From: Qiania dongpingensis
Lineage (GTDB): Bacteria > Bacillota > Clostridia > Lachnospirales > Lachnospiraceae
Assembly: GCF_014337195.1 (NCBI RefSeq)
Contig: NZ_CP060634.1
Location: 620,001 to 684,000 of the forward strand
Reading direction: 5' to 3'
DNA: 64,000 nt
Part shown: piece after piece, positions 51,501 through 61,656 of the stretch
Layout: each line of letters begins with the position of its first letter
How positions within the stretch are numbered: position 1 is the first letter of the stretch
Translations under genes and position numbers: made by a program
The notes under the pieces: model-generated
Databases searched by the model: none
Told to the model about the DNA's origin: nothing
What the model saw: only the letters and a program-made list of their open reading frames with translations

Positions 51501-53750
51501 CTATTCCATATCAAATTGGTACAGAACGTTTCTGTCCCATTCCATCTGCTCAATCTTTTCCTTAAGCGCTAACAGCGACTGCTCTTCCTCACATTTCGCA
51601 TAAAGTACATACCGGTAGCTGTCATTTATCCGTGAGACCGCCGCTTTGGCCGGCCCTATGATCTCCACAGCGCCATGCCGCTGCTCCTCCGCTTCTTCTG
51701 TCTCCGCCTTAAAATGGCCCTCAAATTCTCCGGCCATTTCCTTCACTTTACCGGCCATCCGCTCCGCGGCGTTCTCTTCCTTTGAGGTAAAAAGCAGCGA
51801 CATCATGTGGTATACCGGAGGATAGTGAAGCAGCCTCCGATAAAGGATCTCATGCCAGTAAAAGCTCTCATAGTCCTGGCTGGCCGCGGCCTCCACACTG
51901 TAATGGCTGGGAGCGTAGCTCTGTATCACCACCTGGCCGGGCAGCTTGTCCCTGCCGGCCCGCCCCGCCGCCTGTGTGAGCAGCTGAAAAGTCCTCTCTC
52001 CAGCCTCATATCCCTCTGAATATAACGACAGGTCCGCCGCCAGTATCCCCACCAGCGTCACATTCGGGAAGTCATGTCCTTTCACGATCATCTGGGTCCC
52101 GACCAGGATATCGGCCTTTCCGTCCGCAAAAGCGGCAAGGACCGCGTCGTGGCCTCCCTTGCCTTTTGTGGTATCAGCATCCATCCGCAGGACTCTTGCC
52201 TCCGGAAGCATGGATCTTACCATGGCTTCTACCTTTTGAGTCCCGGTCCCGAAGCCCGCGATATAATGGGAGCCGCAGGAAGGACAGGATTTCGGGATCT
52301 CCGTTTCGTATCCACAGTAGTGGCATTTTAGCTTTCCGTCCCGGTGCTGCGTCAAGCTCACATCACAATGGGGACATTTGACCGCTTCCCCGCAGGAGCG
52401 GCAGGAAATGAAGCCCGCATATCCGCGCCTGTTCAAAAACAGGAGGGCCTGTTCCTTTCTATCAAGAGTTTCCTTTAAAAGTTCCTTCAGACGCCTGCTG
52501 AAAATCGTTCGGTTCCCTGCCTTCAGTTCCTCCCTCAGATCCACGATCTCTACGGAAGGCAGCATGCTCTCTTCCTTTGCCCGGCTTCTCATTTGGAATA
52601 GAAGATATTCTCCGTTTTGCGCCTTATAATAGGAAGAAGCCGATGGAGTGGCCGACCCGAGAACCACCATGGCGTCCGCCATGCGGCAGCGTTTAATGGC
52701 CGTCTCTATGGCGTGGTATTTCGGTACTGTTTCACTTTTATAAGCCGTTTCGTGCTCCTCGTCTATTATGATCAGGCCCAGATTCGGAAAAGGCGTAAAA
52801 AGTGCGGACCGCGGCCCGATCATAATATCGATTTTGCCCGTCCTCGCCCGTTCGAACTGGTCTGATTTCTCTCCTGCTGAAAGTCTGGAGTTGACGATGG
52901 ATACCCGCTCTCCAAACTGTCTGTAAAATCGCATCACCGTCTGATAAGTAAGAGCAATCTCCGGAATCAGCACGATTGCCTGGCGCCCGTTCTTTATCAC
53001 ATGACGAATCAGCTCCATATACACTTCTGTTTTTCCGCTCCCTGTTATACCATGGAGCAGACAAGTTTCCTTTTTCCCATCCCAGGAAGCGGTCATTCCA
53101 GAAATGGCCGCTCTCTGCTCTTCATTCAGAAGGAAGGTCTGTTCTTTCTTCAAAAGACCCCGCACCGGATTCCGATAGCGCTCTTCCGTGTCCAGACGGC
53201 AGATTCCCTCTTCCAGAAAAAGCCGGAAGGATGCCGGCGACACCCGCAGTCTCTGGGTCACTGCCTCATAGGGGAGCACTTCGTCCTCCGTAAGAGCCTC
53301 CAGAAAACGGACTCTTGCTTTCTGCTTTTTTCTCCTGTACACTGCCAGCAGTTCGCAGCACGCTTCCTGTGAAACCGTCCTGACGAGATACTTCTTCTGA
53401 ACCGGCTTCATCTTTTTCTTCAAGGGAAGCACTGTTTTCAGGGCTTGGATCATCGTGGAGCCATAGTGCTCCTTCATCCATGCCGCCAATTGGATGAGCT
53501 GCCCTTCTATGGGCATCGCTTCTTCCTCCACTGCCTGCACCTGCTTTATTTTTTCCGGGTCATAATCCGGCTTTTCGGTAAATCCTATGATATAGCCATC
53601 CCGCACTGTATTTCCACGGCCAAAGGGTATCCGTACCTTCATGCCTAAAGAGAGCTTTCCAAAAAGCTCCTCCGGCACTTCATACTGAAAAACCCTGTCC
53701 ACTGCCGTGTGAACGATATCGACGATGACATTGACATACTGTTTGGACAT
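51501..53750 (-). CDS. priA: Primosomal protein N' (replication restart helicase PriA)
   Basis: A 749-residue helicase. The N-terminal 3'-DNA-end binding domain (YVNVIVDIVHTAVDRVFQYEV) is followed by Walker A GITGSGKTEVYMEL near residue 235, the DEEH box (LIIIDEEHETAYKSE) and the cysteine-rich zinc insertion (CRSCGEAVKCPHCD...CHYCG...CPSCGS) near 440-490. The helicase C-terminal motif LLTQAAGRAGRDKLPGQVVIQ is complete. It follows murF by 32 bases and starts the priA-def-fmt string. Confidence 0.96.
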   Translation of the reverse strand: MSKQYVNVIVDIVHTAVDRVFQYEVPEELFGKLSLGMKVRIPFGRGNTVRDGYIIGFTEKPDYDPEKIKQVQAVEEEAMPIEGQLIQLAAWMKEHYGSTMIQALKTVLPLKKKMKPVQKKYLVRTVSQEACCELLAVYRRKKQKARVRFLEALTEDEVLPYEAVTQRLRVSPASFRLFLEEGICRLDTEERYRNPVRGLLKKEQTFLLNEEQRAAISGMTASWDGKKETCLLHGITGSGKTEVYMELIRHVIKNGRQAIVLIPEIALTYQTVMRFYRQFGERVSIVNSRLSAGEKSDQFERARTGKIDIMIGPRSALFTPFPNLGLIIIDEEHETAYKSETVPKYHAIETAIKRCRMADAMVVLGSATPSASSYYKAQNGEYLLFQMRSRAKEESMLPSVEIVDLREELKAGNRTIFSRRLKELLKETLDRKEQALLFLNRRGYAGFISCRSCGEAVKCPHCDVSLTQHRDGKLKCHYCGYETEIPKSCPSCGSHYIAGFGTGTQKVEAMVRSMLPEARVLRMDADTTKGKGGHDAVLAAFADGKADILVGTQMIVKGHDFPNVTLVGILAADLSLYSEGYEAGERTFQLLTQAAGRAGRDKLPGQVVIQSYAPSHYSVEAAASQDYESFYWHEILYRRLLHYPPVYHMMSLLFTSKEENAAERMAGKVKEMAGEFEGHFKAETEEAEEQRHGAVEIIGPAKAAVSRINDSYRYVLYAKCEEEQSLLALKEKIEQMEWDRNVLYQFDME

Positions 53751-53782
53751 GTATTTACGATCTCTCTTTTCTCGTTGGCGCC

Positions 53783-55156
53783 TTACTCGTCTCTCAGGTC
53801 ATCGATCAGTTCACCCAGCTTCATGCTGTTTGAACCTTTGAACAAGATCAGATCCCCTCTTCCCGCCTGTTCCTTTAAAAACGGCAGCGCTTCTTCCTTC
53901 GTGTCAAAACATTTGATAACCGTGTTTTTTCCGCCTGCCTCAGAAACTCCCCGGCCGATTTCTGCCGCCAGCTCTCCGATACAGATCAGAACGTCCGGCG
54001 CGATCTCCTTTGCGTAGTACCCAACTTCATAATGAAATCTTCTGCTGTCTTCTCCCAGTTCCAGCATATTGGCCAAAACTGCAATCTTCTTTCCCTCTGT
54101 CTCCATTCCGGAAAGAACTCCAAGCGCAGCCTTCATGGAATCCGGGCTGGCATTGTAGGTATCATCGATCACACGATAATCTTTCACTTCATATATCTGC
54201 TGCCGGTTCCGGAATCCCGCGAAACCTTCCAAAGCCTCCGCGGCTTCCTCCATGGAAACTCCCCAGATGGACGCGGCCGCCATGGCCGCCAGAGCGTTCA
54301 TCACCATGTGCTTACCCATGACCGGCAGATGCACCCGTACCCGTTTCGCTCCGCACACAGAGGTAAATTCTGTTCCCGCGCCGGTTATTACCATGTCCTC
54401 AGCCCTATACTGACAGTTTTCCCCAAATCCGTAAAACATCCGATGGAAACCAATGGATTCGTCTACCGTCCGTAAAAACGCATCGTCGCCGTTGAGAATC
54501 AGAGTCCCTCCGTTTTCCAGACCCACTGTAATCTTCAGCTTTTCCCGTAAAATATTTTCCTGGGTCCCAAGCTGTTCAATATGGGCCACGCCGATATTGG
54601 TGATAATGGCGGCCGAAGGCCTTGCCATGGAAGAGAGCACTTCCATCTCTCCAAAGTCACTCATCCCCATTTCCAAAACGGCTATCTCATCCTCTTTCGT
54701 CATCTCAGTCATCGTCACCGGCAGTCCGATATCGCTGTTGAAATTTTTTGAGGTTTTAAAAACACGGAACTTCGCCCCCAAAACCGTAGCAGTCATTTCT
54801 CTTGTAGTCGTCTTTCCTACGCTCCCGGTCACCCCCACCACCGGGATTCCCATTCGGTTTCTATAGTCCCTGCCCACTGCCTGCAGCGCTTTCAGGGTAT
54901 CGTCCACCTGTATCCAGGCCGCTCCGGGAAGAGGTTCCATTTTCCTGCTGGAAAGGACCAAAACTGCCCCGTTCTCAATGGCCTGCGCCAGATAGTCATG
55001 GGCGTCCGAATGTTCTCCAATCAAAGGAACGAATAAATCCCGTCCCTTCATAGCTCTGGAATCAATGCTTACGTTTTCCAATGGCTCACCGGGGTCCCCC
55101 GCCAGAAGCACCCCGCCTGTTGCTCTCACAATATCACGTACTGTCGTCTGTTCCAT
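53783..55156 (-). CDS. murF: UDP-N-acetylmuramoyl-tripeptide-D-alanyl-D-alanine ligase
   Basis: A 457-residue Mur ligase that adds the D-Ala-D-Ala dipeptide to the peptidoglycan precursor. The ATP loop VTGSVGKTTTREM near residues 110-122, NFNSDIGLPVTM and the central-domain AVLEMGMSDFGEM are MurF-specific, and the C-terminal domain contains the DDTYNASPDSMKAAL motif. It is 12 bases downstream of murE. Confidence 0.96.
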   Translation of the reverse strand: MEQTTVRDIVRATGGVLLAGDPGEPLENVSIDSRAMKGRDLFVPLIGEHSDAHDYLAQAIENGAVLVLSSRKMEPLPGAAWIQVDDTLKALQAVGRDYRNRMGIPVVGVTGSVGKTTTREMTATVLGAKFRVFKTSKNFNSDIGLPVTMTEMTKEDEIAVLEMGMSDFGEMEVLSSMARPSAAIITNIGVAHIEQLGTQENILREKLKITVGLENGGTLILNGDDAFLRTVDESIGFHRMFYGFGENCQYRAEDMVITGAGTEFTSVCGAKRVRVHLPVMGKHMVMNALAAMAAASIWGVSMEEAAEALEGFAGFRNRQQIYEVKDYRVIDDTYNASPDSMKAALGVLSGMETEGKKIAVLANMLELGEDSRRFHYEVGYYAKEIAPDVLICIGELAAEIGRGVSEAGGKNTVIKCFDTKEEALPFLKEQAGRGDLILFKGSNSMKLGELIDDLRDE

Positions 55157-55168
55157 ACTTTTTCCTCA

Positions 55169-56650
55169 TTATTTATATTTGACAAGTGCCTTTTCTGCCT
55201 CTTCTCTGTCAGAAAAATGAATCCGCTTCCCGTTGGCCTCCTGATAATCCTCATGGCCTTTCCCGATGATAGCGATGATGTCGCCTTTTTTTCCATGGCT
55301 GACCGCATATGCTATCGCTTCCCTCCGGTCCGGTATCACCACATACCGTCCTTCCGTCTCTTGAAAGCCCTTTTCAATATCCTGAATGATGGACTCCACC
55401 GGCTCATATCTGGAATTATCCGCCGTTATGACCGATACATCTGCCCATTTGCCGGCCGCCCGGCCCATGCCGAACCGCCTCAGCCGGGAACGGTTTCCTC
55501 CGCATCCGAACACACAGATCAAATCTCTGGGTTCATAAGCCTTCAGAGTCTGCAGCAGGTTCTCCATGCTGACCTCATTATGTGCGTAATCCACAATAAC
55601 CCATAAATGGTTGTTTCCGGACACCACTTCCATTCTTCCCGGCACATGGATTTCCCGCAGGGCCTCCCTCGCCGTCTGTGCAGAAATCCCCATCTGGTCC
55701 GCCGCCGCAATGGCCGCCAGGCTGTTTTTTACGTTGTATTCTCCTGGAAGCGGAAGAAACACGCTGGCTTCTTCCTTTCCGCTCAGCTGATATTCACATC
55801 CGAGCATGTGGCTGTCTTTATAGAATACCGGAGGGGAAGCCTGATAATCCGCCTCTCCCATCCCGAAGGTCACCAGACGGCAGGTCGCTCTGGCTGTCAT
55901 TTCCTTCACCCACATGTCATCCCGGTTTACGATTCCCACATCGCAGCTTGTAAACAGACGGCTCTTTTGATATAAGTAATCTTCAAAGCTCTCATGTTCT
56001 CCCGGACCGATGTGGTCCTGAGAAAGATTTGTAAAGATTCCATAGGTGAAACGAAGACCGGCAACTCTCTCCATTTTAAACCCCTGAGAGGATACTTCCA
56101 TGACTACATGGGTACACCCCGCATCCTTCATCTGCCACAGGATTCTCTGCAGCTCATGGGCTTCCGGCGTCGTATGGGAAAGCTCCAGTTTTCTTCCATC
56201 CACAAAAGCCCCGTTGGTGCCGATGAGTCCGGCCTTTATCCCAGCGCCGCAAAGAATCCCATGAATCATATAGGCCGTAGTCGTCTTTCCTTTCGTACCG
56301 GTGATCGCCACGGAAACCATAGAGCGCAGCGGATAACCATAAAAAGCGGCGGAAAGATATGAAAACGCTTTTCTGGCAGAAGCCACGAGCACCACGCTGG
56401 CCGTCCCGGAAATGCTTTTCTCTTCCTTTTTCGCGATTGGATTTCCTTCCTCCATGACGACGACGGACGCCCCGGCGCCTATGGCCTGCCTGGCAAACTC
56501 ATGGCCATCCTTATGGATGCCGGGTATACATACGAACATGGTTCCCGGCCGTACCTCTCTGGAATCACAGGTAATGCCCGTTACTTCCGTCTGGGAGCTT
56601 CCTCTTATCCTGATGTAGCCGACATGTGACAGCAGACTGCTCAGTATCAT
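55169..56650 (-). CDS. murE: UDP-N-acetylmuramoyl-L-alanyl-D-glutamate ligase
   Basis: A 493-residue Mur ligase that adds the third peptide residue of peptidoglycan. The nucleotide loop is AITGTKGKTTTAYMI near residue 114, and HTTPEAHELQRIL and VMEVSSQGFKMERV follow. The amino-acid-selecting motif, DNPR in meso-diaminopimelate enzymes, reads DNSR in ITADNSRYEP near 410; the Asn and Arg that define meso-DAP preference are kept, with Pro replaced by Ser. It lies between ftsK and murF. The product peptidoglycan is therefore inferred to be meso-DAP type. Confidence 0.95.
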   Translation of the reverse strand: MILSSLLSHVGYIRIRGSSQTEVTGITCDSREVRPGTMFVCIPGIHKDGHEFARQAIGAGASVVVMEEGNPIAKKEEKSISGTASVVLVASARKAFSYLSAAFYGYPLRSMVSVAITGTKGKTTTAYMIHGILCGAGIKAGLIGTNGAFVDGRKLELSHTTPEAHELQRILWQMKDAGCTHVVMEVSSQGFKMERVAGLRFTYGIFTNLSQDHIGPGEHESFEDYLYQKSRLFTSCDVGIVNRDDMWVKEMTARATCRLVTFGMGEADYQASPPVFYKDSHMLGCEYQLSGKEEASVFLPLPGEYNVKNSLAAIAAADQMGISAQTAREALREIHVPGRMEVVSGNNHLWVIVDYAHNEVSMENLLQTLKAYEPRDLICVFGCGGNRSRLRRFGMGRAAGKWADVSVITADNSRYEPVESIIQDIEKGFQETEGRYVVIPDRREAIAYAVSHGKKGDIIAIIGKGHEDYQEANGKRIHFSDREEAEKALVKYK

Positions 56651-56708
56651 CCATTTCTCCGCATAAGCATTGATCTTCCTTTATCTTATGCAGAACGCCG
56701 GCAAGCCG

Positions 56709-59537
56709 TCAATCCAAATAGTCCTGGAACTCCTCCATGGTCATCAGGACCTTCCTGGGTTTCGTGCCCTCTTCTTCTCCGACCACGCCGGCCTCGGCCA
56801 GCTGGTCCATGATTCGGGCCGCGCGGTTAAAGCCCACCTTGAAAGCTCTCTGGAGCATCCCGATGGACGCCTTTTCTTTTTCTATGATGAACCGGCCGGC
56901 ATCCGCAAAATAGACGTCCCGTTCATCTGTCCCGCCGGTACCGTCCGTCCCGGAAGAGGTGCTGAGACGGCTCTCAACCTCCTGACTGTAATCTGCATCC
57001 GTATGATCTGTCAGATATTTCACCACTTTGGAAACTTCTTCATCGGAGACGAACGCTCCCTGCACCCTTACCGGCTTCTGATATCCGGAAGGATAGAACA
57101 GCATGTCTCCCTTTCCGAGCAGCTTTTCCGCGCCGTTCATATCGATGATCGTGCGGGAATCCACGCCGGAAGATACGGAAAAAGCAATTCTCGAAGGCAC
57201 ATTCGCCTTGATAAGTCCAGTAATAACATTGACAGAAGGTCTCTGCGTAGCCAGCACCAGATGGATTCCGGCAGCTCTGGCCATCTGAGCCAGACGGCAG
57301 ATGGCATCCTCAACCTCTCCCGGCGCCACCATCATCAGATCCGACAGCTCGTCCACGATGATGACCAGCTGCGGCAGGGGGACTGCTTCCTCTCCTTCTC
57401 CCGCATCCTCTTTTATTCTCTCGTTATATCCCTTCAGATCCCGGACGTTCAGTTCCGCGAATTTCTTATACCGGTCCGTCATCTCGGCCACTGCCCAGTT
57501 GAGGGCCCCGGCCGCCTTCTTTGGATCTGTGACCACCGGAATCATAAGGTGAGGAATGCCGTTATATACGCTCAGCTCCACAACCTTCGGATCGACCATG
57601 ATAAGCTTCACTTCCGCCGGATCTGCTTTGTAAAGGATGCTCATGATCAGAGTATTGATACACACAGACTTTCCGGAGCCGGTGGCGCCGGCGATCAGCA
57701 GATGGGGCATCCTGGCCAGGTCTGTCACCACAGTCTGTCCGCCGATATCCCGTCCTACCGCAAAGGCCAGCCTGGACGGGTGCTTCTTAAATTCCTCTGA
57801 TTCGATGACATCCCTCAGGAAAACCGTCATATTTTCCTGATTCGGCACTTCGATACCCACTGCTGACTTTCCGGGAATCGGCGCTTCAATACGGACATCT
57901 GCAGCAGCCAGATTCAATTTGATGTCGTCAGTCAGGGATACGATCCTGCTGACCTTGACTCCCTGCTCCGGCGTCAGCTCATAACGGGTCACAGAAGGCC
58001 CGCAGCTTATATTGGTCACGGTAACGCCCACACCGAAATTCTGCAGGGTCCTCTGCAGCTTTACCGCGGTCTCCCGAAGCTCTGCATCCCGGTTCTTCAT
58101 CTTTTTGCTTCCCTGCTTCAGTAGGTTCATCGGCGGCTTTGCATAGGGGCGGGGCGGTTTCTTTTTTACAGCCGGCTGCACGGCTCCCGCCGCCCTATCC
58201 TGCTCTTCACTGCCGCCCTGCTTTCCCCCGGCCGCAGGCTGCCCCTCCGTAAAACGGACGCTGCCGGAGCTTCCCCTCGCGCTTCCTTCTTCCCGGAAAA
58301 TGGACGTCCCGGAAGACGCTCTTTTCGCTGTAAGAGGATCCACCTCCGTAGGATCATTTTCCACCTCTATGATCTTTCCATTGGCAGTGACGATCTGTTT
58401 GACATCCTCTTCAAAAGGTACCTGTACTTCCTCCGTCTCTTCCTGTCCGCCTGTTTCCGCCTGCCCCAAAGTTCCCGTCATCACAAACTGCCTGCCGAAC
58501 TCCGGCTGCCTGCGGGCTGACTCATAATCCACAGAAAGAGGATTCCCCTCCTCTGTCTCTTCCCTGTCCAGAGCCTCCAGCTCGGTCAGAGTCCGTTTCA
58601 CTCTCGAAGCCTTTAACGGCTCCGCCTCTTCGTCTATGTATACCGCTTCTTCCGTATCCGTACCGTCCTGCTCTACCATGCCCTGAATATGCCCGGTGAA
58701 TACATCTGCAGTCTCGGGCCTTCCTTCCTTTGGATTCGGGCGCCCGTTCCGCTTCTCCGGCCGTTTCTCTTCTTTTTTCTCAGAATCTCCTACGCTGGTA
58801 TCCAAAGATACTCCACGGATCTTCTGCTCCGCCCGGTACCTTTTCCGTTCCTCTGCCTTTGCTGCATGGATCTCATGGCGCCTGGCCATGTCCTCCCTGG
58901 CAGTATCATATACCTTCCGGCCGCTTTTCTGAATGGGATTCAGTATGGACTTCTCTGTGGTAAAGACCAGCCCGGCAGCCGCCAGCAGAATAAGAATCAC
59001 ATATGACCCCACCATGCCGAGCCCTGGATACAGAAGCTTACAGCAAAGTCCTCCAAAAAGGCCGCCGCCGAATGTTTCTGCCGCCTGCGTGTAATAATCT
59101 CCAAGGGTCATGGCACTGTCAAACTCCTTCATGGCCAGCAGCGAAGTAATCCCGCAGATCACTACGAGCACGAGAAACGAGACGATCGTCCGGAGAACCG
59201 CACGGCCGCTTCCTTTGTTGGACAGCAGAAAACACACGCATAAGAACAGGTACACCGGAACTATGTAAGCGAGAATACCAAACAGTCCCCGCATGATACG
59301 ATATAAAGCCTCTCCCATGCTTCCGCACCAATGAAGATTGCTGCAGAACAAAAGAACCGCTATCGCAAGGCTGACTAAAATCACCAGCTCTTTTTTTATG
59401 GCCGGTTCCATCCTTTCTTCTTTTGTATTTCTGGAGGCACTTCTCTTCTTCGCTCCACTGGCAGTTTTTTTCGCAGGCGCTCCCTTACGGCTCCCGCTCC
59501 TGCTCCCCGATGTAGTCTTTCTTTTTGTCGATGCCAC
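56709..59537 (-). CDS. ftsK: DNA translocase FtsK/SpoIIIE
   Basis: A 942-residue membrane-anchored DNA pump for chromosome segregation at the septum. The start is GTG 59537, seven bases after GGAGG; an open stretch of 56 codons upstream is not FtsK-like. A basic Ser/Lys/Arg tail precedes four transmembrane helices (about residues 45-205). A charged, Glu/Pro-rich linker covers about 220-470. The motor has Walker A IAGATGSGKSVCIN, IMVDPKVVELSVYNGIPHL and Walker B LVIIVDELSDLMM. The C-terminal gamma winged helix (SIGMLQRAFKVGFNRAARIMDQL) recognises polar sequences. It is the first gene of the long run to thiN. Confidence 0.96.
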   Translation of the reverse strand: MASTKRKTTSGSRSGSRKGAPAKKTASGAKKRSASRNTKEERMEPAIKKELVILVSLAIAVLLFCSNLHWCGSMGEALYRIMRGLFGILAYIVPVYLFLCVCFLLSNKGSGRAVLRTIVSFLVLVVICGITSLLAMKEFDSAMTLGDYYTQAAETFGGGLFGGLCCKLLYPGLGMVGSYVILILLAAAGLVFTTEKSILNPIQKSGRKVYDTAREDMARRHEIHAAKAEERKRYRAEQKIRGVSLDTSVGDSEKKEEKRPEKRNGRPNPKEGRPETADVFTGHIQGMVEQDGTDTEEAVYIDEEAEPLKASRVKRTLTELEALDREETEEGNPLSVDYESARRQPEFGRQFVMTGTLGQAETGGQEETEEVQVPFEEDVKQIVTANGKIIEVENDPTEVDPLTAKRASSGTSIFREEGSARGSSGSVRFTEGQPAAGGKQGGSEEQDRAAGAVQPAVKKKPPRPYAKPPMNLLKQGSKKMKNRDAELRETAVKLQRTLQNFGVGVTVTNISCGPSVTRYELTPEQGVKVSRIVSLTDDIKLNLAAADVRIEAPIPGKSAVGIEVPNQENMTVFLRDVIESEEFKKHPSRLAFAVGRDIGGQTVVTDLARMPHLLIAGATGSGKSVCINTLIMSILYKADPAEVKLIMVDPKVVELSVYNGIPHLMIPVVTDPKKAAGALNWAVAEMTDRYKKFAELNVRDLKGYNERIKEDAGEGEEAVPLPQLVIIVDELSDLMMVAPGEVEDAICRLAQMARAAGIHLVLATQRPSVNVITGLIKANVPSRIAFSVSSGVDSRTIIDMNGAEKLLGKGDMLFYPSGYQKPVRVQGAFVSDEEVSKVVKYLTDHTDADYSQEVESRLSTSSGTDGTGGTDERDVYFADAGRFIIEKEKASIGMLQRAFKVGFNRAARIMDQLAEAGVVGEEEGTKPRKVLMTMEEFQDYLD

Positions 59538-59639
59538 AATATTTCCTCCACTTCTCTTTCTTCCCAATCTCCGGCGCCGATGTACGGCATAGATTAGGAA
59601 GACTTCCATCCGGACATGATACCGCATGTCTGAAATATA

Positions 59640-59668
59640 AGTATACCATTCCAGGGGGCAGGATACAA
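59640..59668 (-). promoter_or_regulatory. Promoter of ftsK and the downstream run
   Basis: TTGTAT (59663-59668 on the minus strand), 17 bases, TATACT (59640-59645), about 100 bases ahead of the GTG start. Confidence 0.55.
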
Positions 59669-59704
59669 GACCCGGCTTAATTTGAAAGGAGGACAAAATT
59701 TTCA

Positions 59705-59733
59705 TTGACGCTTCTCTTCATTTATACTAATAT
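59705..59733 (+). promoter_or_regulatory. Promoter of the Na/Pi cotransporter gene
   Basis: TTGACG (59705-59710), 17 bases, TAATAT (59728-59733), about 70 bases before the TTG start at 59804. It is back to back with the ftsK promoter. Confidence 0.6.
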
Positions 59734-59803
59734 GGAAATAGTGTCTTTATAGAGACTTTACAAAAACTATAGAAAAAATTTACAAAAGAAGTGAGGGATA
59801 ACT

Positions 59804-61573
59804 TTGACTATATTTTCTGTCTTAACTCTTTGCGGGGGCATCGGCCTGTTCTTATATGGCATGAGCCTCCTCGGCACATCGCTTGAGAAAATTGCCGGCG
59901 CCGGTTTGGAGCGCACTCTGGAGCGCCTGACCAACAGCCGCCTGAAAGGGCTGGCGCTGGGCGCCGTTGTGACCGGTGTCATCCAAAGTTCCGCGGCCAC
60001 CACGGTAATGCTGGTGGGCTTTGTGAACGCCGGGATTATGAAATTTGCCCAGACCGTACCAGTCATCATGGGCGCAAATATCGGTACTACCATCACCGGG
60101 CAGATTCTCCGGCTGGGCGACTTGTCAGGTTCTCAGCTGATATTTGAGCTGATCAAGCCTTCTTCCTTCGCGCCTATCGTGATCGCCGTAGGTTCTTTTA
60201 TGATTCTGATCACCAAGCGCAGAAAGACCAGGGACATCGCCCATCTTCTGATCGGCTTCGGCATCCTGTTCTTCGGCATGACCACCATGGAGTCCGCCCT
60301 GGCGCCGCTCAAGGATTCCAATGCCTTTCAGGAAATCTTTTTCATGTTCCGCAATCCCCTGCTGGGCGTCCTGCTGGGCGCAGTAGTCACAGCGGTCCTG
60401 CAGAGCTCCTCTGCTTCCGTCGGTATCTTGCAGGCCATTTCCTCTACCGGCACCGTCACCTTTTCCATGGCCGCCCCTATCATCATCGGGCAGAACATCG
60501 GCAAATGTATCACGGTCCTGATCGCCAGTATAGGAACCAATAAAAATGCCAAGCGTGTGGTAGTCTGTCATCTGATGATCAATATCATCGGCGCCATCCT
60601 ATTTCTGGTGGGAATTTACGGCTTCCAAAGCCTCGTAGGCTTCGGCTTCTGGGAAAAATCCATGACCCGAGGCAATATCGCCGACTTCCATACTCTGTTT
60701 AACATCGCTACCAGCGTCATCCTGCTTCCGTTCTGCAGCGGCCTGGTCTCTATCTCCAAAAAGATTTTGAAGGACGACGCACCTTCCCGTGCGGATTCCA
60801 GTCTCGCCCTGCTGGATGATATTTTCTTAGACAGGCCCACCGTTGCTCTGGAACAGTGCCGTAAGGTAACTCTGAGCATGGGGGAGACCATCCAGGAGAA
60901 TTATGACATGGCGGTGACTCTGCTGCACCACTTTGATGAAAAGACCTTTGAAAAGCTAAATGAAAATGAAGATTTCCTGGATAAATGTGAAACGGCTCTC
61001 GGCGAATACTTAGTCCGCATCACCTCGCAGAATATCCGGCGGGAAGACCAAAAGGAGGTGGCGGAGCTCCTGCACAGCGTCGGTGATTTCGAACGAATCG
61101 GCGATCTCTGCGTCAACGTGGCGGAGGTAGGCCAGTTCAACCAGGAACAGGGCATCTATTTCTCCGAAAAAGGCCTTGAGGAAATCAGAATCGTGACGGA
61201 AGCCGTAAAACATGTGGTGACCATTACCCTGGAGGCTTATAAAAATGACGATCTGGTGGTCGCCTACCGTGTGGAACCCCTGGAAGAGGTCATCGATGTG
61301 CTGAAGGAAGCTCTGAAAACCCATCATATTGAGCGGCTCAGCAACGGCGACTGCAGCGTACAAGCGGGAATCTCCCTGACGGAATTTCTGACCAATATGG
61401 AACGAATCTCCGATCACTGTTCCAATATCGCCCTCCACGTTATCGAAAAGCTGAATTCCTCCAAGAGCTTCGACTCCCATGAATATCAGCAGCTCATGCA
61501 TCGTGGACTTACCGAAGAATATAAGGCTCTTTATAAATATTACGAATCCAAATATTATGATCCCATCAAATAA
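59804..61573 (+). CDS. Na/Pi cotransporter family protein with C-terminal PhoU-like domain
   Basis: A 589-residue membrane protein. It starts at the TTG at 59804 with GAGGG six bases upstream. Two inverted-repeat halves each carry the QSS signature of type II Na+/phosphate symporters: GVIQSSAATTVMLVGF near residue 64 and VLQSSSASVGILQ near 198. About eight hydrophobic segments cover residues 5-325. Residues 340-580 are a helical PhoU-like domain that in this family is thought to sense or regulate phosphate flux. It is a single gene with its own promoter and terminator; the exact ion is inferred. Confidence 0.92.
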   Translation: MTIFSVLTLCGGIGLFLYGMSLLGTSLEKIAGAGLERTLERLTNSRLKGLALGAVVTGVIQSSAATTVMLVGFVNAGIMKFAQTVPVIMGANIGTTITGQILRLGDLSGSQLIFELIKPSSFAPIVIAVGSFMILITKRRKTRDIAHLLIGFGILFFGMTTMESALAPLKDSNAFQEIFFMFRNPLLGVLLGAVVTAVLQSSSASVGILQAISSTGTVTFSMAAPIIIGQNIGKCITVLIASIGTNKNAKRVVVCHLMINIIGAILFLVGIYGFQSLVGFGFWEKSMTRGNIADFHTLFNIATSVILLPFCSGLVSISKKILKDDAPSRADSSLALLDDIFLDRPTVALEQCRKVTLSMGETIQENYDMAVTLLHHFDEKTFEKLNENEDFLDKCETALGEYLVRITSQNIRREDQKEVAELLHSVGDFERIGDLCVNVAEVGQFNQEQGIYFSEKGLEEIRIVTEAVKHVVTITLEAYKNDDLVVAYRVEPLEEVIDVLKEALKTHHIERLSNGDCSVQAGISLTEFLTNMERISDHCSNIALHVIEKLNSSKSFDSHEYQQLMHRGLTEEYKALYKYYESKYYDPIK

Positions 61574-61595
61574 TATCCGTATTTATGGATAACCG

Positions 61596-61646
61596 AAAAA
61601 GGGGCCATGAAAAGATAAACATTCATCTTTTCATGGCTCCCTTTTT
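61596..61646. terminator. Terminator of the Na/Pi cotransporter gene
   Basis: A long stem formed by AAAAAGGGGCCATGAAAAGAT and ATCTTTTCATGGCTCCCTTTTT (one mismatch or bulge), with an A-run before and a T-run after it. Confidence 0.9.
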
Positions 61647-61656
61647 ATAGGACTTA

